From Ascaris suum (lineage: Eukaryota; Nematoda; Chromadorea; Rhabditida; Ascarididae), in assembly GCA_013433145.1 (NCBI GenBank), contig CM024187.1, positions 20,139,826 to 20,203,825 on the forward strand: DNA of 64,000 nt, given 5' to 3'. How positions within the stretch are numbered: position 1 is the first letter of the stretch; every line of letters begins with the position of its first letter. Shown here one piece after another: positions 1 through 64,000 of this stretch. The notes under the pieces are model-generated. The model saw nothing but the letters and a program-made list of their open reading frames with translations, ran no database searches and had not been told where the DNA came from. Position numbers and translations under genes: made by a program.

Positions 1-38535
<38,535 letters not shown>

Positions 38536-38556
38536 TCCCAAGATGGCGCAAAGTGG

Positions 38557-38570
38557 CTAAAAAAGCGAGC
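38557..38570 (-). promoter_or_regulatory. Putative trans-splice acceptor before tensin ATG
   Basis: Read on the minus strand, a TTTTTTAG acceptor ends at 38557, leaving a 21-base leader before the ATG at 38535. A pyrimidine-rich acceptor this close to the start codon is the usual look of a nematode spliced-leader site. An ordinary cis-splice acceptor for an upstream exon looks the same in genomic DNA. Confidence 0.45.
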
Positions 38571-41500
38571 AAGAGAAGATAAAAAGTACACATGTCAAAG
38601 GGCGAGGCGTCGATGCAATGAATGGTGCAATTGCTGCGAGCACAGCAACAACGGTACGCACACAAAAACAACGGCGAATCGAATCCGCGGCTCAAAACGT
38701 TCAACAGTATAGGAACGCTGTGATAACGATGAAAGAACTTTGGCATATCGTACGGATAGATGCACAAATTCCCTAGACACCCCTTCATAGAGAGAAGAAT
38801 GATTTCAGCAGAGAACTCCCAATGTATCGATAACAAGAACAGATACCTGGTGATTGGCATGAACCCTTAAGTCTGAGATAGCCGCGCGTGCAAGACGACT
38901 TGAGGCAAAACAGCACTCGTGCAGCGTGCAACAGCAGCTGTCTTTGCGCTCAAGCAGCGTCAAATCTCGGCAGCAGCACTCAAAAGTTTTGCGGTCAATA
39001 AAACACGAAAAGGGGCAAACTCAACAAGTCAAACCGCCTTCCAGATTGCGGCTGAATGCAACATTGGTGGGGCAATTCGACGATGTTAGCAGTTCAGCTC
39101 ATTGTGATCCACATTTTCAACTCAAATTTATTCGAGTACTGTCTATAACATGCTGTGTGCACGCATCGTGTTGACTTCGTTTGAAAAACGTGTTAGTTGC
39201 TAGACGAATCGTTCCCACAACCTCTTACTGTTCCTCCGCTCGCCATTCATTTTACGTCCTGATTTGGCGCCGTTTTATTTATGCATGAAATGGTGTTTTG
39301 AATTATAAATTAAATTACCACACAGCAGTTGTACGCATAGTAAGACTTATAGCTTTAGAGAGCATTTCTTAGACACGCTTATGTTGCGGCACTTAGCCAC
39401 TGCGAAGCACATATTGCTCGAGTTAATGTTAGGATGGAACATGAGATCCTTCAAAATCTTCTTCACAGTAATGAACGAAGAACGAGAAAGAAAAGGAATG
39501 GGCATGAAGAGGACGAAAGATAGTGAAAAACAGGAGATAATGTGAGAGGTAACAATGGTAGGTTTAAAAAAAAACAGAAACGCAGTTTTATTAGTGAATA
39601 GCGACTTGCTTATGAGGTCGAACACAAACGAGAGAGCGGAAAGACAAGGCATGAGAAAATAAAAGAAAATTGATTATCAAAATAAAAAACTGGACTTCAA
39701 CAAAGGAGTTCTATGAATTTTGATAGTGAAATAGTGAAATAAAATAAAATTGTCGTTTAAATGAAGATTATTAGCGCTTATAATCGTATTCGAGACCTCA
39801 AACTGCTCTACTACAATGCTACTTGTATATGTATGACTACTAAAACTAGATATATTTACCATCAACTAACTTACAATGGTTGATAAAATATACGAAAAAG
39901 GTCATTCTATCGGATGCCAAAGAAACCAAAGTGGTTTTGGTGTAAATAGTAGCAAGCTTTATTCGCTTTTTTGACTTGATTTTGGCGGAAAATGATAAAG
40001 CAGACTGTTTGCAGTCAATCTACCATAAACAGCAATTTTGTTCCAGTAGCTAACATAATCGAAAGGAAAATATATTTGTGCACAGAGACATCTATTGTAT
40101 CAATACAAACAACTCCGTAAAGATGATCTCAATTCAACGTATATTCTTATAGCATATTAATTGTAAAATGTTAATATTCTCGGCTTTTTGCTTTCTTCTG
40201 ACTTCTTCCTTTTTCCTCCCCCCCCCCCCCTCCCCATTCTTTCCCCAAGTCCCATATGGGAAAAAAATGCTCGGTTCACCGTGGAATCTTACTTTGTAAG
40301 CTAGGTTGTATTCGATTAAAATGCAACACTACAGTGACAGTTAAGAAGTTTCTCTCCTTTGCTCCTTTCATATAGCGATTGGTGAAGAAGACAGCACATC
40401 CTTTTATCCTCTTCACACATCCAGCGATGCAAAAGGAGTACCTTATCGTTTCACTGCTGCTGCAAACCACACGCTGTCGGGCCCAGATATTAAGGGACAA
40501 AATTGTACGGAGCTTAGGTGTACGTGAAAGGAGTGTGAAATATAGTAGGAATAAGCAATTTCCAATAAATGCAGATAACTTGCCAAATTTTGTCTCTCGC
40601 TTGATAGCAACGAGGGTGGCTACCGGATCGCAAAGAAAAATGTGTGCATTCAATTTAGAACGTTCGGATGCTCATTTTTTAAAATTAATTTATTTTATGT
40701 GTGATTTTTGCTACTGTATGGAGGTGGCTATTGCCTTCTTAGCGGCAATATTACTATGAGAAAACCATGCACAAAAGATATTAAAGCGATACTTTTATGC
40801 GAATCTTTAAAAACCTGAGCACATCACAACGCAACAAATTTCAACACGCAACAACGCAATTATTCATAGACCGTATCTATGAGAGTACTAAAATATGTGA
40901 GCCAAGTGCTCCTCATGGGATTCTGGCTTTTTTTTGCAGTTTATAGTTAAAATAGTGCTCATCAAGCTATTTTCCGGTTCAACTTGTAATTCTCTCATGT
41001 GCACCTGCAGCCTTTTTATCTTCTGATATTTAAACAAGACGGCTCATTTGCGGGAAGCGTTCATGCATTGGGCCTTTACTCAGGCGCTGCACTAGTCGTT
41101 CTTGCCTTCACCCTGTAGGAACATTTACTTCTTGAGAAGAGAACAAGTCCGAATCGCTTCCGCAGAAAATTCTTGGAGAGGCACTGCTCGGAACCAAGAC
41201 ATAACCAATGCGCCCTCCACTTGTCGTGACAGCCGAACGAATTAAATCAAAGGGGCCAATACAAACAAGCAGATAAAGGACAAAAAAAAGAAAGATAGGC
41301 CGAGGATTTTACAATTTGAAGCCTTCACCTTACACGACCAAAGGAATTTCCAATCTTCAAATTACGTAAATTAATTTCGTCACTCCATAGAGAGCCTCAA
41401 AAGAGTTACTAAAATAGATCAGAGAAGAGAGCTGTTTTATATGGACGGAAGATTGGCGATCTATGTAAGATACAACTTTTCGCAAACTTAGTAACCTACA

Positions 41501-43256
41501 ACAATAATACGTTCTCACAAGCACACTCATTGTGTTTCTATTCCTATCAATTCAACACTCAAAATATCATAAAGTAATCGTCCTCTTTTCTAAAAGTCTG
41601 CAGACTTTATACTTTTAGCCTTTATACTAACCTAAATCAAAAAAATACTTTTTGCCTTTTCAAGTTTAAAAGTAGAAATTCTTCATAGAAATTATAGTAG
41701 AAGAACGCCCAATATGATAAATCATCTCGGATGAAAATTTAAAAACAAAAGAAAAGCATTCTTTTTACCATCGCTAATAAATAATTATGCGCCATGCTCA
41801 TACTGGAATCCCATCGTCGATTTCCTGAAATTGCAGTGGCGTGGAGTTCTGGATCGTTTATTGGATTGTTTGGTTAGGGATCGAAAGCCACAAAAAATTG
41901 AATTCATGAGATGCAAATTGCATATAGCAAGCAAAAGCAATCAACTGCTCTCAGAGGATGATTCACGTGGACATGCATAAAGGTGTAACAATAGACGTGA
42001 AGAGATATGATGCCAGTGTAATGTGAAGCGAACAGCAATCAACGTCTTTTGCAACAAACGTCATACGTCAACAAAGTACCTCGTCGCATCCCCTTCCTCT
42101 CTCGCCCACCCCTTGCAGATCCCTCTCCCCTCCAAAGCACACATGCACAATACACTTATTATAGAGTAGCCTTTTGATTGTGAAACAACATAAAATCGCA
42201 TCGGCGTACATTCATCCTATTCTCGGTTGCCTTCAACAGAATTGAATGAGACTGGTTAAACAGTTAGACCATAAGCTGATCGATAATTTTGCAGTAATAA
42301 GAGGACGGAGGACGAAAATAGCTGGCTGATCTAATAAAAATGAAAGCTCTACGCTGATAATAAATTGCAGTAAAGCCATTTTCTGCATTTTTTTAAGCAA
42401 TAGAAAGCATATTTTTTGGATAACCATTGAGGCAGCAAAGGAGGAGGAGGATGACCACCTGAACACCTCTTTCGAGATCAGGACTCCTTCCTTTCCAGTT
42501 CAAACGTTGGCTACTTGCCGTAAGCAACAGAAAAAAATTGCACTTTTGTCGTTGTGGACGAAACTCCCCGTTTCATCGCTTATCTTTAAGAAAATTTTAA
42601 AATTGTACTTCCGGCATCATCTGAACTTTCCCAGGGTTATTTATATCAAAACAACGATCGCTCTCTAAATTGGAACGTAAAAAGTGACATTCATGGATTA
42701 TAAAGAACAAGCTGGGAAAATATCGTATAAAAATGAATGAGCGAGAAAATATGCAAAAGAGACGGACAATGAAAATCTCCTTAAATAACTGTCAAAATTC
42801 TAATTTAATCATGAAAAAATGGAATCACAAACGGAAAAACGGAGTATGCACAATCGAAGGGGTGGTCGATTTTTGAGGAGCAGACACCCTTCAAGCAGGA
42901 TTTTAGACACTGTTTCAACGAGAGCAACAATTCGATGACAGCAAATAGCGACAGTTTTGGTTCTAAGAAAGGTGAATAAAGCAGCAGACTTCCACCAACG
43001 ATGTAATTACATCACGATGGCAATGGAATACTGTAAAGCATCGTCTCAGACGAGCACTGAACTCGCCAATTGGTGTTCGCACTGAAAATCTCTTCGCAAT
43101 TCTTTTCTGAAACAAAAACGACGAAACCTCAATGGTGGCATTCAGTGGTGCACTCATTGTATCAAATTAGTTAAGAAAAGAACGAATGAACCGAGAGTTA
43201 TAGACGTACTGAGGCTGAGGGTGTGACAGCGGATGAGGAGAGACAGTGCCATAGGG

Positions 43257-43512
43257 TCAGAGTCTCTTCGAGACCGGTTGGAAAAAAGGTCCCATTTTTA
43301 GCGAGTTTCGCAACAGTATTTCCGTTTTTCCGCCGTTCAAATGTAAAAGATCACCCTCGCCCACAAAACACCATCGGTCTTCTATGAAGATTTCAAGATG
43401 ATTTTTTCGAGTGTCGGAATATTTATTTCCCATACGACAGGGAATAATCTTATCTGTCGATGGCGCAAAAGAAATAACTCTCATGGAAAATATGAATAAC
43501 GCGCAATAATTC
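43257..43512 (-). CDS. Hypothetical small ORF, 75 codons
   Basis: A minus-strand ATG at 43484 opens MRVISFAPSTDKIIPCRMGN, continues through HLEIFIEDRWCFVGEGDLLH and LNGGKTEILLRNS, and stops at 43257. A TTGTTTTTAG acceptor lies 28 bases before the ATG, suitable for trans-splicing. The amino-acid make-up is ordinary for a soluble protein and unlike most chance frames here. No family recognised; no downstream exon was needed or found. It may be a small gene, an exon, or chance. Confidence 0.25.
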
Positions 43513-46500
43513 TAAAAACAAAATAACGAATAGAAAGGCATTTAAATAAATTCTCGTTCCACATGAGCGGAAAATATTAATGAAGAAGGTACGTAATACA
43601 GATGACGAACCTCAATAAATGGAAATCATGTATACAATCCCAGGGTGACAACTATCTCCCCATATCCACCGTTGCGAAGCTTTTCATAGGCGCTAACGAA
43701 AGACAAGATTGGGAAAAGGATGCTATCCTTTGAGGTGTACAGCTTTACTTTAAAATCACAAGCAAAACCAGAAATCCACGAATCAATGTCCACTTTGCAA
43801 TGTTTGCGCTATGGTACGGTAGTGAACATGGCCTAAGCGCACAAACCTCTAAGCGACACGCCGTGGTGAGTCATCACTTTAGACCTGCACTTTTAGTGCG
43901 ATCACTGCCACGAACTACACGCTGGATAGGCGAGATAGTGAAGTTCGCTTGATTCGACAGGATGAATCTATGAAACTGTCACCAATTAAGTTCGCACTAA
44001 CGTTGCACGAGTTAGTGCCGGTTTTGCTCAGCATAAACGCAGCGCTCAAATTGCCGTGTCTGCAGCCGGTTGACCGCAAGATAGCGATCTCAGCTAATAC
44101 CGTCGGGTTACGCTCTATTAGCGTGGTTCGTTGCCTGCAGGGCAAAAGAATGGCACTTAGTGGGCGATTTGATTTCAGTTGCACTCTCTCTGACTGTGAT
44201 TGCGTGAAGTGGGAGAGGGGATGAGGAAGAGTGCGTGGCCGTTTGCTGTACTTTTGGCGTGACGTTGTTTGGTGGTCAAATGAGTGTCCACTTTGCAGGC
44301 TGTCGTCTCGTCTTCTGGAAGAATCACGTCACTAGTCGCGCGACATGTTCTTCTGAGCTAACTTTGCCGTGATAAAAACACAGGCTCACGTCCCAGGTTC
44401 TTTGCTAGGACGTGAAGTCGAATGGAGGCATGCGGCCATAGGCGGAAAAAGTGAAGGCAGAGTATTTTGGTTTGAGAGCCGCAAGTCGAAATTTAGCTGC
44501 AACACGCTCTCTTCAGCCGTCTTTAGCAATGAACGTAAAGCCACTATAATCGCATCATTGCTAAAATCGCACAACACTGGTACTATAAGATTCAGGCTTT
44601 CAACGAAAAACTCAACGAAATATTCGCCCTGCCTCCTATAAAAGAATGCCGGCCTAATTTTTATGATCAATCAGCTGTTTTATTTGTGGGAAATGCACCA
44701 AAAGCTCGACCATGTACTGTATGTTCCAGCTTTTTTTTCGCAATCATGTAAAGGGACCGTACATGTGTCGCAGGTGCAGTTACTTCCGGGAATTTTGTGA
44801 TGTCATGGAAGTTTGGAAAAGGAAGACCTTCCATGAGTGGATACGTAAAGGATGGCTGCTAGTAATGGCAATGGTAAAGATATAAAAAAACCAACGCGTC
44901 AAAGAATATGTTTCAGTTTGCAGACAACATCGTTGCGACAAAAAGAAAGAGAACGAGGTTGACTAGACTAGTGCGACAGACCGAAGCATATATCGAAACA
45001 TCTGAATGAACAAGGAAATGCTCTAACTTGAACAAGTGCGTGAAACCCCTCAAAAATGAAGAGCTACGAATAGCATGAAGTATATTAATATGAATGCAGC
45101 CAGGAAGGACGATATTTCAGACTGGGGGACCAAAGTTATAATTCAACGAAACGCCTGATATCGCGATAAGCTGTTGCCGAAAATGTGCGATAATGCTGCA
45201 AATGTGGAGATTTGCGAAATCCCCATTATAAGTGAAAAAAGCCAATGTTACGAACAATGCAAAAGTCATACACCGTATATGTGATGAAGGGAAACAGTGA
45301 AAACTTTCCTTTAAAGTGAGCAAGAGCCAATAAGATGACGCGGCTTGCTTTAGAAACGAAAACATTTGAGAAGTATTTTGCGTCAGGCAAGGAATAGATG
45401 CCGACATAACGGAAAGAAGCCGCAATCAAAGCAGACGGACATATTTTGCCTTAAGTCGATCTGTCCTGACCACCAGGCTTCCTCTTTGTCCATAATATCC
45501 TTGTTCTACTTGCCGCCTCAAAAATTTCACCTGTAAGTGTTAACGAAACAAAAAATTGGCATTCGTGGAATGCAACTTTATTGCGAAGTTGTTGAGCGAC
45601 GAAAAGGATCAGCCGAGTGTCGCCATATGCATTTTCATCCAAACGATTTAGATAACAATGCAAAACGATTTCATTTGCTAAACGGGATTATCAAGGTTCC
45701 GATAAAAATTGAAAAAAAAACGGCCAGTAGTACTACTTTGTTTTTTTTTTGGTTTCATCCATCCAAAGCACACGACCTTTTGCGGATATCTTCACGTGAA
45801 TGTAACATACACAACTGATAATCTTCTTGCCTCATATCCTTTCTCGTCCGCCTCTCTTCACACTCGAAACGTTGATGCTGTACGAATATGTGCCTCATAC
45901 AAAACAGCGTACAACAAACAAAAGAATATCATTTCTTTTAAACGATTTTACTCATGAGGCGAAGCACTCGCAAAAAAGATCGAAAATACAACGCCGAATA
46001 ATGCATATCGTTCGCAAAATTTTTCCCACGAAATTGAGCGATCGAACAATAAAGCAATTTCATGGCATCTTTGATACAACTTTCGCAGAAGTGGATGAAT
46101 CGAAGTGAAACTCTTGTAAGAGTTTCATTCACGATTCTGGAAGTTGAAATTCTCGCATAGAGCTTTATATATGAGCGAAAAAAAAGCGGTAAAAACATGC
46201 TGGTGTGACGTCACCATGATACGTTTTTTTTTGCGCAATTTTACGAGAAAAAAAACCATTAAAATGGAAACGAAAATTTTTTAATGTGCAATCATGAGGA
46301 AGAGACCTACAAATCCAAGTCGATTTCGCGCTTTCTGAAGTACTTATGATGAGTTTTTCCACTTCAAATAGTTCTGCGGTTGTAAAAGAGTAATAGAAAG
46401 GACATACCGATTGCCTCAAACGGAATTTCGAAGTAACTTATTCAACCGTAGTGAGAATGTCTCGGATTTTTCATAAGAAAATACGATAACGTCAGCTGTG

Positions 46501-49500
46501 TTGATTGACGAAATGAAAGGACCGACGAGGTAAACACCAAGTGGAACACTTTCGCGATATGTTTTTGTAAACATTTGAAGGGAAGGACGATTTTATCAAT
46601 TATCTCAAAGGGGTTCCCTTTCAAAAGAAATGACATTTAATGAGAGGCGAGACAAAAGTAGCGATGACTAGTTGCGTGTGTGTCACTATTTAACACGCTC
46701 GATACAGCACCAACTCACATGCGATGCATGCGACAGCAATGAGCATTTCCTCAAAGTTCGTTGCTCAACACGAACTAGTTGGCTTCGACTGAGTGTCGGC
46801 AGATGTCGGCCAACGACCTCTACTCAACTAATGAGCATGTTTTAGATTAAAACATTCACGCTTTGGCTAATGGGATAAGCCTTAGGCATTCAAATGAAAC
46901 ACTGTCCTATGTGAAAGGTGATGGTACTTTCACACTCAAGGCCAAATATGTGCCGTTTGTGCAAATTCTATTTCATCTACAGTTGAGCGTAATGCGGATC
47001 GTTCTCTATCACATACCAAAGCGCGTTCTTTGGTACTGCTGTCCGTTCGACCTTTTCTTTCAATAAGTTTTTACACAAACTCATTCACTTCTTTAAAATT
47101 ATGCTTATTCGTCGTTATCAATGTCGTTATCACTCCATCAGTTCGTATTTATTCACAAAAAAAAAACCTATCACTGCCGAAAATATTTAAATGTGGAGTG
47201 AAGTCGAACGAAGCATCTCTTTTCAAATTTTCCTTTCAACTTCAACGATTGTATGTGCTCTCTATATTCAATATCCATCGAAAGGCAATTGCAACATGCC
47301 TATATGACTATATGACACCTATTGCAATGGGATGTTCCAATTATAGCGCACCTTAAGACGTAATTGATGATGTTGTGCTCTTTTCATAGATGAGTATTAA
47401 CAGAAAATGTAAATAAAGGTATAAAAGCGACGCCAATTCGACAGGTAAAATAGAGACGTTTTTATCTACTACGGTTGTCTATCCACTAAGGAAGCTTAGT
47501 GTAAAGAGAGCATTTAGCTCATGATGCGAGAAAAAGAAAAACAAAACTCAGCGCTAAAATAAGCTACACAAAGTTTACAACTCATAGACGAATCTTTTGC
47601 AATCGATTCATCCGGATTGCCTAAAAATACCAACCTCATACTACAAAATCCATGAAACTGAAGAAACTCTTCGCCTATTGTCCAACAACTCTTTTCTGGA
47701 TGATTTGAAAATCACATGCCGCATAAACCATCTGGCCTGTTGCAAATAAAATAATGCCGACGGAGGAACTATTCCTCAGTCTTCGCCCCGATTAGAAAGT
47801 GAAAGCGCTGCAATGATAGAATAGATTGACGGTCGGCATGATGTTTATACTCTTTGCGGCAATTTTCTACTCTGGCGATTACTTGTTAATTTTTGCGAAT
47901 TCTGAAATTCGAAATGAAATAGTATAAATAGAATTCAAGAAAAGATGAGATCGCACTCGTAAACTGCACAGGTATCGTTCTGTTGGAGCGTCTTCGAGAA
48001 CGAGACGCTCTTTAGCGAATTCAAAAAGTGCACGTTTCATTCGCAGCAAGCGTGTATGACACATCGCCATCACCCATTAGTGCATGTCTAAAACTTCGTA
48101 GCGAATAAAGCAGTCAATTCACCTCACTAATTTTCGTTGACTCTCGAAATGCCATCATTAAACGTTTCCAGAAATAGCCTATCGCCATCTTTTTCTAATA
48201 CACGGAAAGTCTTGGATGAAGTCTATTATCAATAAATGACTAGAATGTTTTCGCAACGTTGTCGTATCGCTATCGCTCTTAATGCAAAAAACATCGAAAA
48301 CTCGTTGCTGCCTTTCGGATCAAACTATGAGAAAAAGCCTGCGAGTTTTCTGTGCATACCAATCATTCTCGTTCCTCACTCAGAGAACATTCTTCGTTTC
48401 GTGATTTCTGTCTTTTCGTTACGAGCATATCTATACGAACATTCCGTATTTCCCACGCCTTGCAATAAAGAACTCTTTAAAAAATTGTTACTCCTGGCAA
48501 AGCACAATTTTTTAGAGGACTGCAGTAGCCTCCTTCCTCTTCCCCACTCCTCCCCTGCCTCTTCTCCTCACTCTTCCTTCATCCTCTCGCGTCAAAGGAG
48601 CAGTTTCTACGCAGGCCTATGATCGCAACGCAAATATCGACCCTCCAATATTGCGAATCCACACATTGTAAATCGCACTAAATGCCGCCTTTGCAAGGAC
48701 TTCATAGCAAAAGCAGTTATTGCGCTCACAACAAAATCTACACACTCTCGCTGGCGCTAACGTTGGGGGCCAGGAAATGTATCGTCGCCACCGACCGCAA
48801 CGGCCACCGACTTCCAACAACCACCAGAGACCCTTCTCCTTTATCGGCCATCACCCTACTTCGGTAGCGGCCGCTAACCAAAATTTTTGTGCTATCAAGC
48901 ATCAGGAATCGACTACGTGCGCTCTAACTCGCCCAAACAAAAGTAGTTTGAGCTGCGAGTGTATCTTTATGAGCATGACCTAGGCCGAAACGACCTTGGC
49001 CGTCATCAAGACTGTGGAAGCTCTCAGCCCACTTGCACACGGTGAATGTGTCACACTGTTGCAACAGTAACAAACCTTTGCAACAATAGTGCAAGGACTT
49101 GTCATGAATCCATCCGTTACTTTCTGGGGCAGCCACTGTTCCTCCCTCTCCCCTCATTTCATATCTGGAAGTCTTTAAGCAACAATTTCGACAATAACCG
49201 AACATACAAGCTGTCTTTTAATGGCGACGCAGACAAAATATATTGTCGATTATGTGCACGCATTACATTTTTCACGTGGTTGTGAGTGGACTTTTGAACG
49301 TGTGTAACAACTTTTCTGTAAATGTAGAAAGGTCACTATTTAGATGCGAACAAAGAAGTGAGTCAACTACGAAGTAAAAGAAAGCAGCTAGTGATGCAAA
49401 GAAATCACAACTACCCAACACCTATCCTGAATGAACTCACAGTTTGAAAACGCCTAACTGTTAACAGATCACCTAGATACGTTTTTCATCTTCATACGTA

Positions 49501-50748
49501 GATAATGTGAACAGGTGAAATTCCATCGTCCGTCGAGATCACAATAAATAATCGCGCAAAGAGAAATGCTCCGTGCAAGTTTTGATACGCACGTGTATTC
49601 GGCACAATACTACGAAGGCATTAATTTGTTCCTTTATGATGGGGAAAACAATAACGTAAAAACATAGAAAACGTTCAATTCGGAAAACGCGTCAGCATGA
49701 AAACTTGTGATGAATACATGAAACAATCCACGGAACTATAGATGAAAATATTATATAAAAGAATAAACGGAACGATCAGATGAAAATATAAAACGCAAAT
49801 TCGGAAATTCAAAAAAAAAAAAAATAGAAATAAAGTTCACTTCATAATATTCGACGTATCAAGGAATTACAGCAAGATTATAGCAGAAACAATTCAAATT
49901 TGCGAATATTTCTTCTGCGAAAAAAGAATAACAATGAACATGAAGTCGCAAATTTGCAAATATTACAGGTACTTCCACGCATAGGTAATGACTAACGCTA
50001 GGACGCATACTGCGTTATTTGCAGAACTTTTTGGAAAACAATACAAGGCTGTGCTCAATCATATGCGCTCCGGCTATTTATTTGCGCCTTTCATTTGGGC
50101 TCCGGTTGGTTGCACTCCGACCATTTCAGTATCTCATCTCCTATCAAATTGTCGAAGGTTTCGGGTGTATTCACAGAGGCTTACACACTGATGAGAACTG
50201 ATCAAATGTGGAAATCTAGACTTTAGTAGACAGCTCAACTAAAAAAAAAAGTCCACACTTCATTAATCGTTCTGGTTCTCAGCTTGTCGCCTACTATCCT
50301 TTGACGGCAAAAATTCACAGCAACGCAGTGATGAGCATATTGTCACGAATGTCCAGAAAAAAGCAAATTATACGTGCAAACGATGGCGACAGCATGCACT
50401 CAACTGTTGCTATGTTCGAAAGGTCGAGAATTTTAAAAACATGAAAGTATGTTCTTACTCCCCGATGTGCCACATTACCGTCTGCCGAAGAGCTCTCATC
50501 CCCACTCCCGCCTACAAGGTAGGGAAAGAGAATGGTGGAATTTCATTTTTTTACTATAACTTTCTAGTTGGACAGCATTCCGATACTTCCCACTTTCTTT
50601 TTCCTATGGTCCTATCAGCAAAGAGAGACTTCGGTGTTCATTTAGTGTTCGTTAGAACGATAGCCGGCGACAACCGATATTTCTATGCCAGCGCCTTTCA
50701 AAGGAAACCTTTGCGAGAATTCCCCACGGAGACTGAAGAGCTGAAAAA

Positions 50749-50782
50749 CTACGTTCACGTCACCTGCGTGACGTGAACGTAG
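50749..50782. repeat. Perfect 15-bp inverted repeat (hairpin, 4-base loop)
   Basis: Arms CTACGTTCACGTCAC and GTGACGTGAACGTAG flank the loop CTGC. The arms contain TGACGTG/CACGTCA, a CRE-like bZIP site. It lies about 770 bp downstream of the RBM12-like stop codon on the minus strand. Confidence 0.9.
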
Positions 50783-51549
50783 ATGGCGCAGGCCTGAGTA
50801 ATGAGAACGTAGATGAGCAAAGCGCAAGCGTATAAAGAAGAAAACCACTAGCGCAAGTGACGCAATACCGATCCAGACGAGAAATTCGAAAATTTCAAGT
50901 GACGTGAAAACGTACGACGTTTTAGCAGGTGGTGTTCTATCTCGTATCTTTTGATATCTACGAATTCGACCTCATGCAAGTCACCACCTTCAAAAATCGG
51001 TGAATCGGTATGCATCCGAAACTATTTACGTAGTACTGAGTATGATTTCTATGCAAGCGATATCAGCATATTTGAACGTACCGCCGGATTGTAACGAATC
51101 GACACCGTTTTATAAAACAACACACGATGAAAACACGATGATAAGGCCGTGACAGTTTAAGCGAGCGTGAAAAAATGAAAAATAAAACAAAGAAAGCAAA
51201 AAACAATACATAGGAGAGACGTGAACAATGAAAACTCAGTTAGAAAAAAAATATGCAGCAACGGAATGATGATTGTACAGAACGACAATAAACTCAAAAA
51301 AAGCGGTAATCAGATCCCCCCTTTCCAAAGTGACTACCGCAGCTGCGCGATTGCTTCAAAAAACGCCGCTCGAATGCCACACAACCTAAGTTTCTGACCT
51401 ACGAAATCTTACAATACGACAACTTACAGTGCTCTTGGCATAAGCGTCCATCTTCTCGACAAAGAGCATATTCCCGGGCTACATTGTTAGATTCAGACAT
51501 AACTTCAGCTAGAAAACAAAGCATCAAAAGTCCCCATAACGAAGATTCA

Positions 51550-64000
<12,451 letters not shown>

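Larger units (their letters stand above)
38571..51549. other. Intergenic region between tensin and RBM12-like genes
   Basis: Thirteen kilobases with no exon chain. ORFs of 90-126 codons occur (40.28-40.76, 43.95-44.67, 45.1-45.4, 48.2-48.6 kb), mostly open on both strands, with no recognised domains. It should contain the RBM12-like 3' UTR on the right and the tensin promoter on the left. A perfect hairpin sits at 50749-50782. Pyrimidine-rich and moderately GC-rich stretches occur near 48.5-48.9 kb and 43.9-44.5 kb. Confidence 0.5.

Noticed and set aside
48500..48985. Pyrimidine-rich and GC-richer stretch with overlapping ORFs on both strands
   Set aside because: No splice chain, no recognised domain; could be a promoter but the sequence alone does not show it.

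Overview
The window reads as nuclear DNA of a nematode, most likely a strongylid (hookworm or relative). It is AT-rich. Coding sequence comes as short exons (about 30-320 bp) with nematode-type 3' splice sites (TTTTCAG, TTTTTAG, TTTGCAG), separated by introns from about 60 bp to about 10 kb. Inferred proteins belong to two animal families. There are no bacterial operons, rRNA or tRNA genes, CRISPR arrays or intact transposons that I can see. Nearly all long single-frame ORFs are chance or antisense frames, so genes were found by joining exons in compatible reading phase.

Gene 1 (minus strand, 5' end near 38.55 kb, running past position 1) encodes a tensin. The order is an unrecognised N-terminal region, a split PTEN/tensin-like phosphatase domain (30.87, 29.64 and 28.94 kb), part of the C2 domain (19.7 kb), and a Ser/Pro-rich linker (11.7, 9.6, 4.6, 4.0 and 1.2 kb). 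The C-terminal SH2 and PTB domains expected of a tensin would lie beyond the left edge. The end of the phosphatase domain and the start of C2 (between 28.7 and 19.7 kb), and the end of C2, were not located.

Gene 2 (minus strand, 51.55 kb to beyond 64 kb) encodes a large multi-RRM RNA-binding protein of the RBM12 type. Fourteen exons from 61.77 kb to the stop codon join in perfect phase; one further exon near 62.3 kb joins plausibly. The visible product is about 910 residues: a low-complexity N-terminal part, RRM, RS-rich linker, RRM, Pro/Gly-rich segment, RRM and a C-terminal RRM ending just before the stop. The true N-terminus is off the right edge.

The 13 kb between the genes (38.6-51.5 kb) and the long tensin introns hold only weak coding-like islands, long AT dinucleotide repeats, homopolymer C/G tracts, a perfect 15-bp hairpin and a pair of related dispersed sequences. 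The two genes have no obvious functional link: tensin connects integrins to actin, RBM12 acts in the nucleus on RNA. I found no convincing new multi-gene system. The most interesting points are the tensin phosphatase active site, a predicted phosphodegron in its linker, and the repeat and island structure in the introns.
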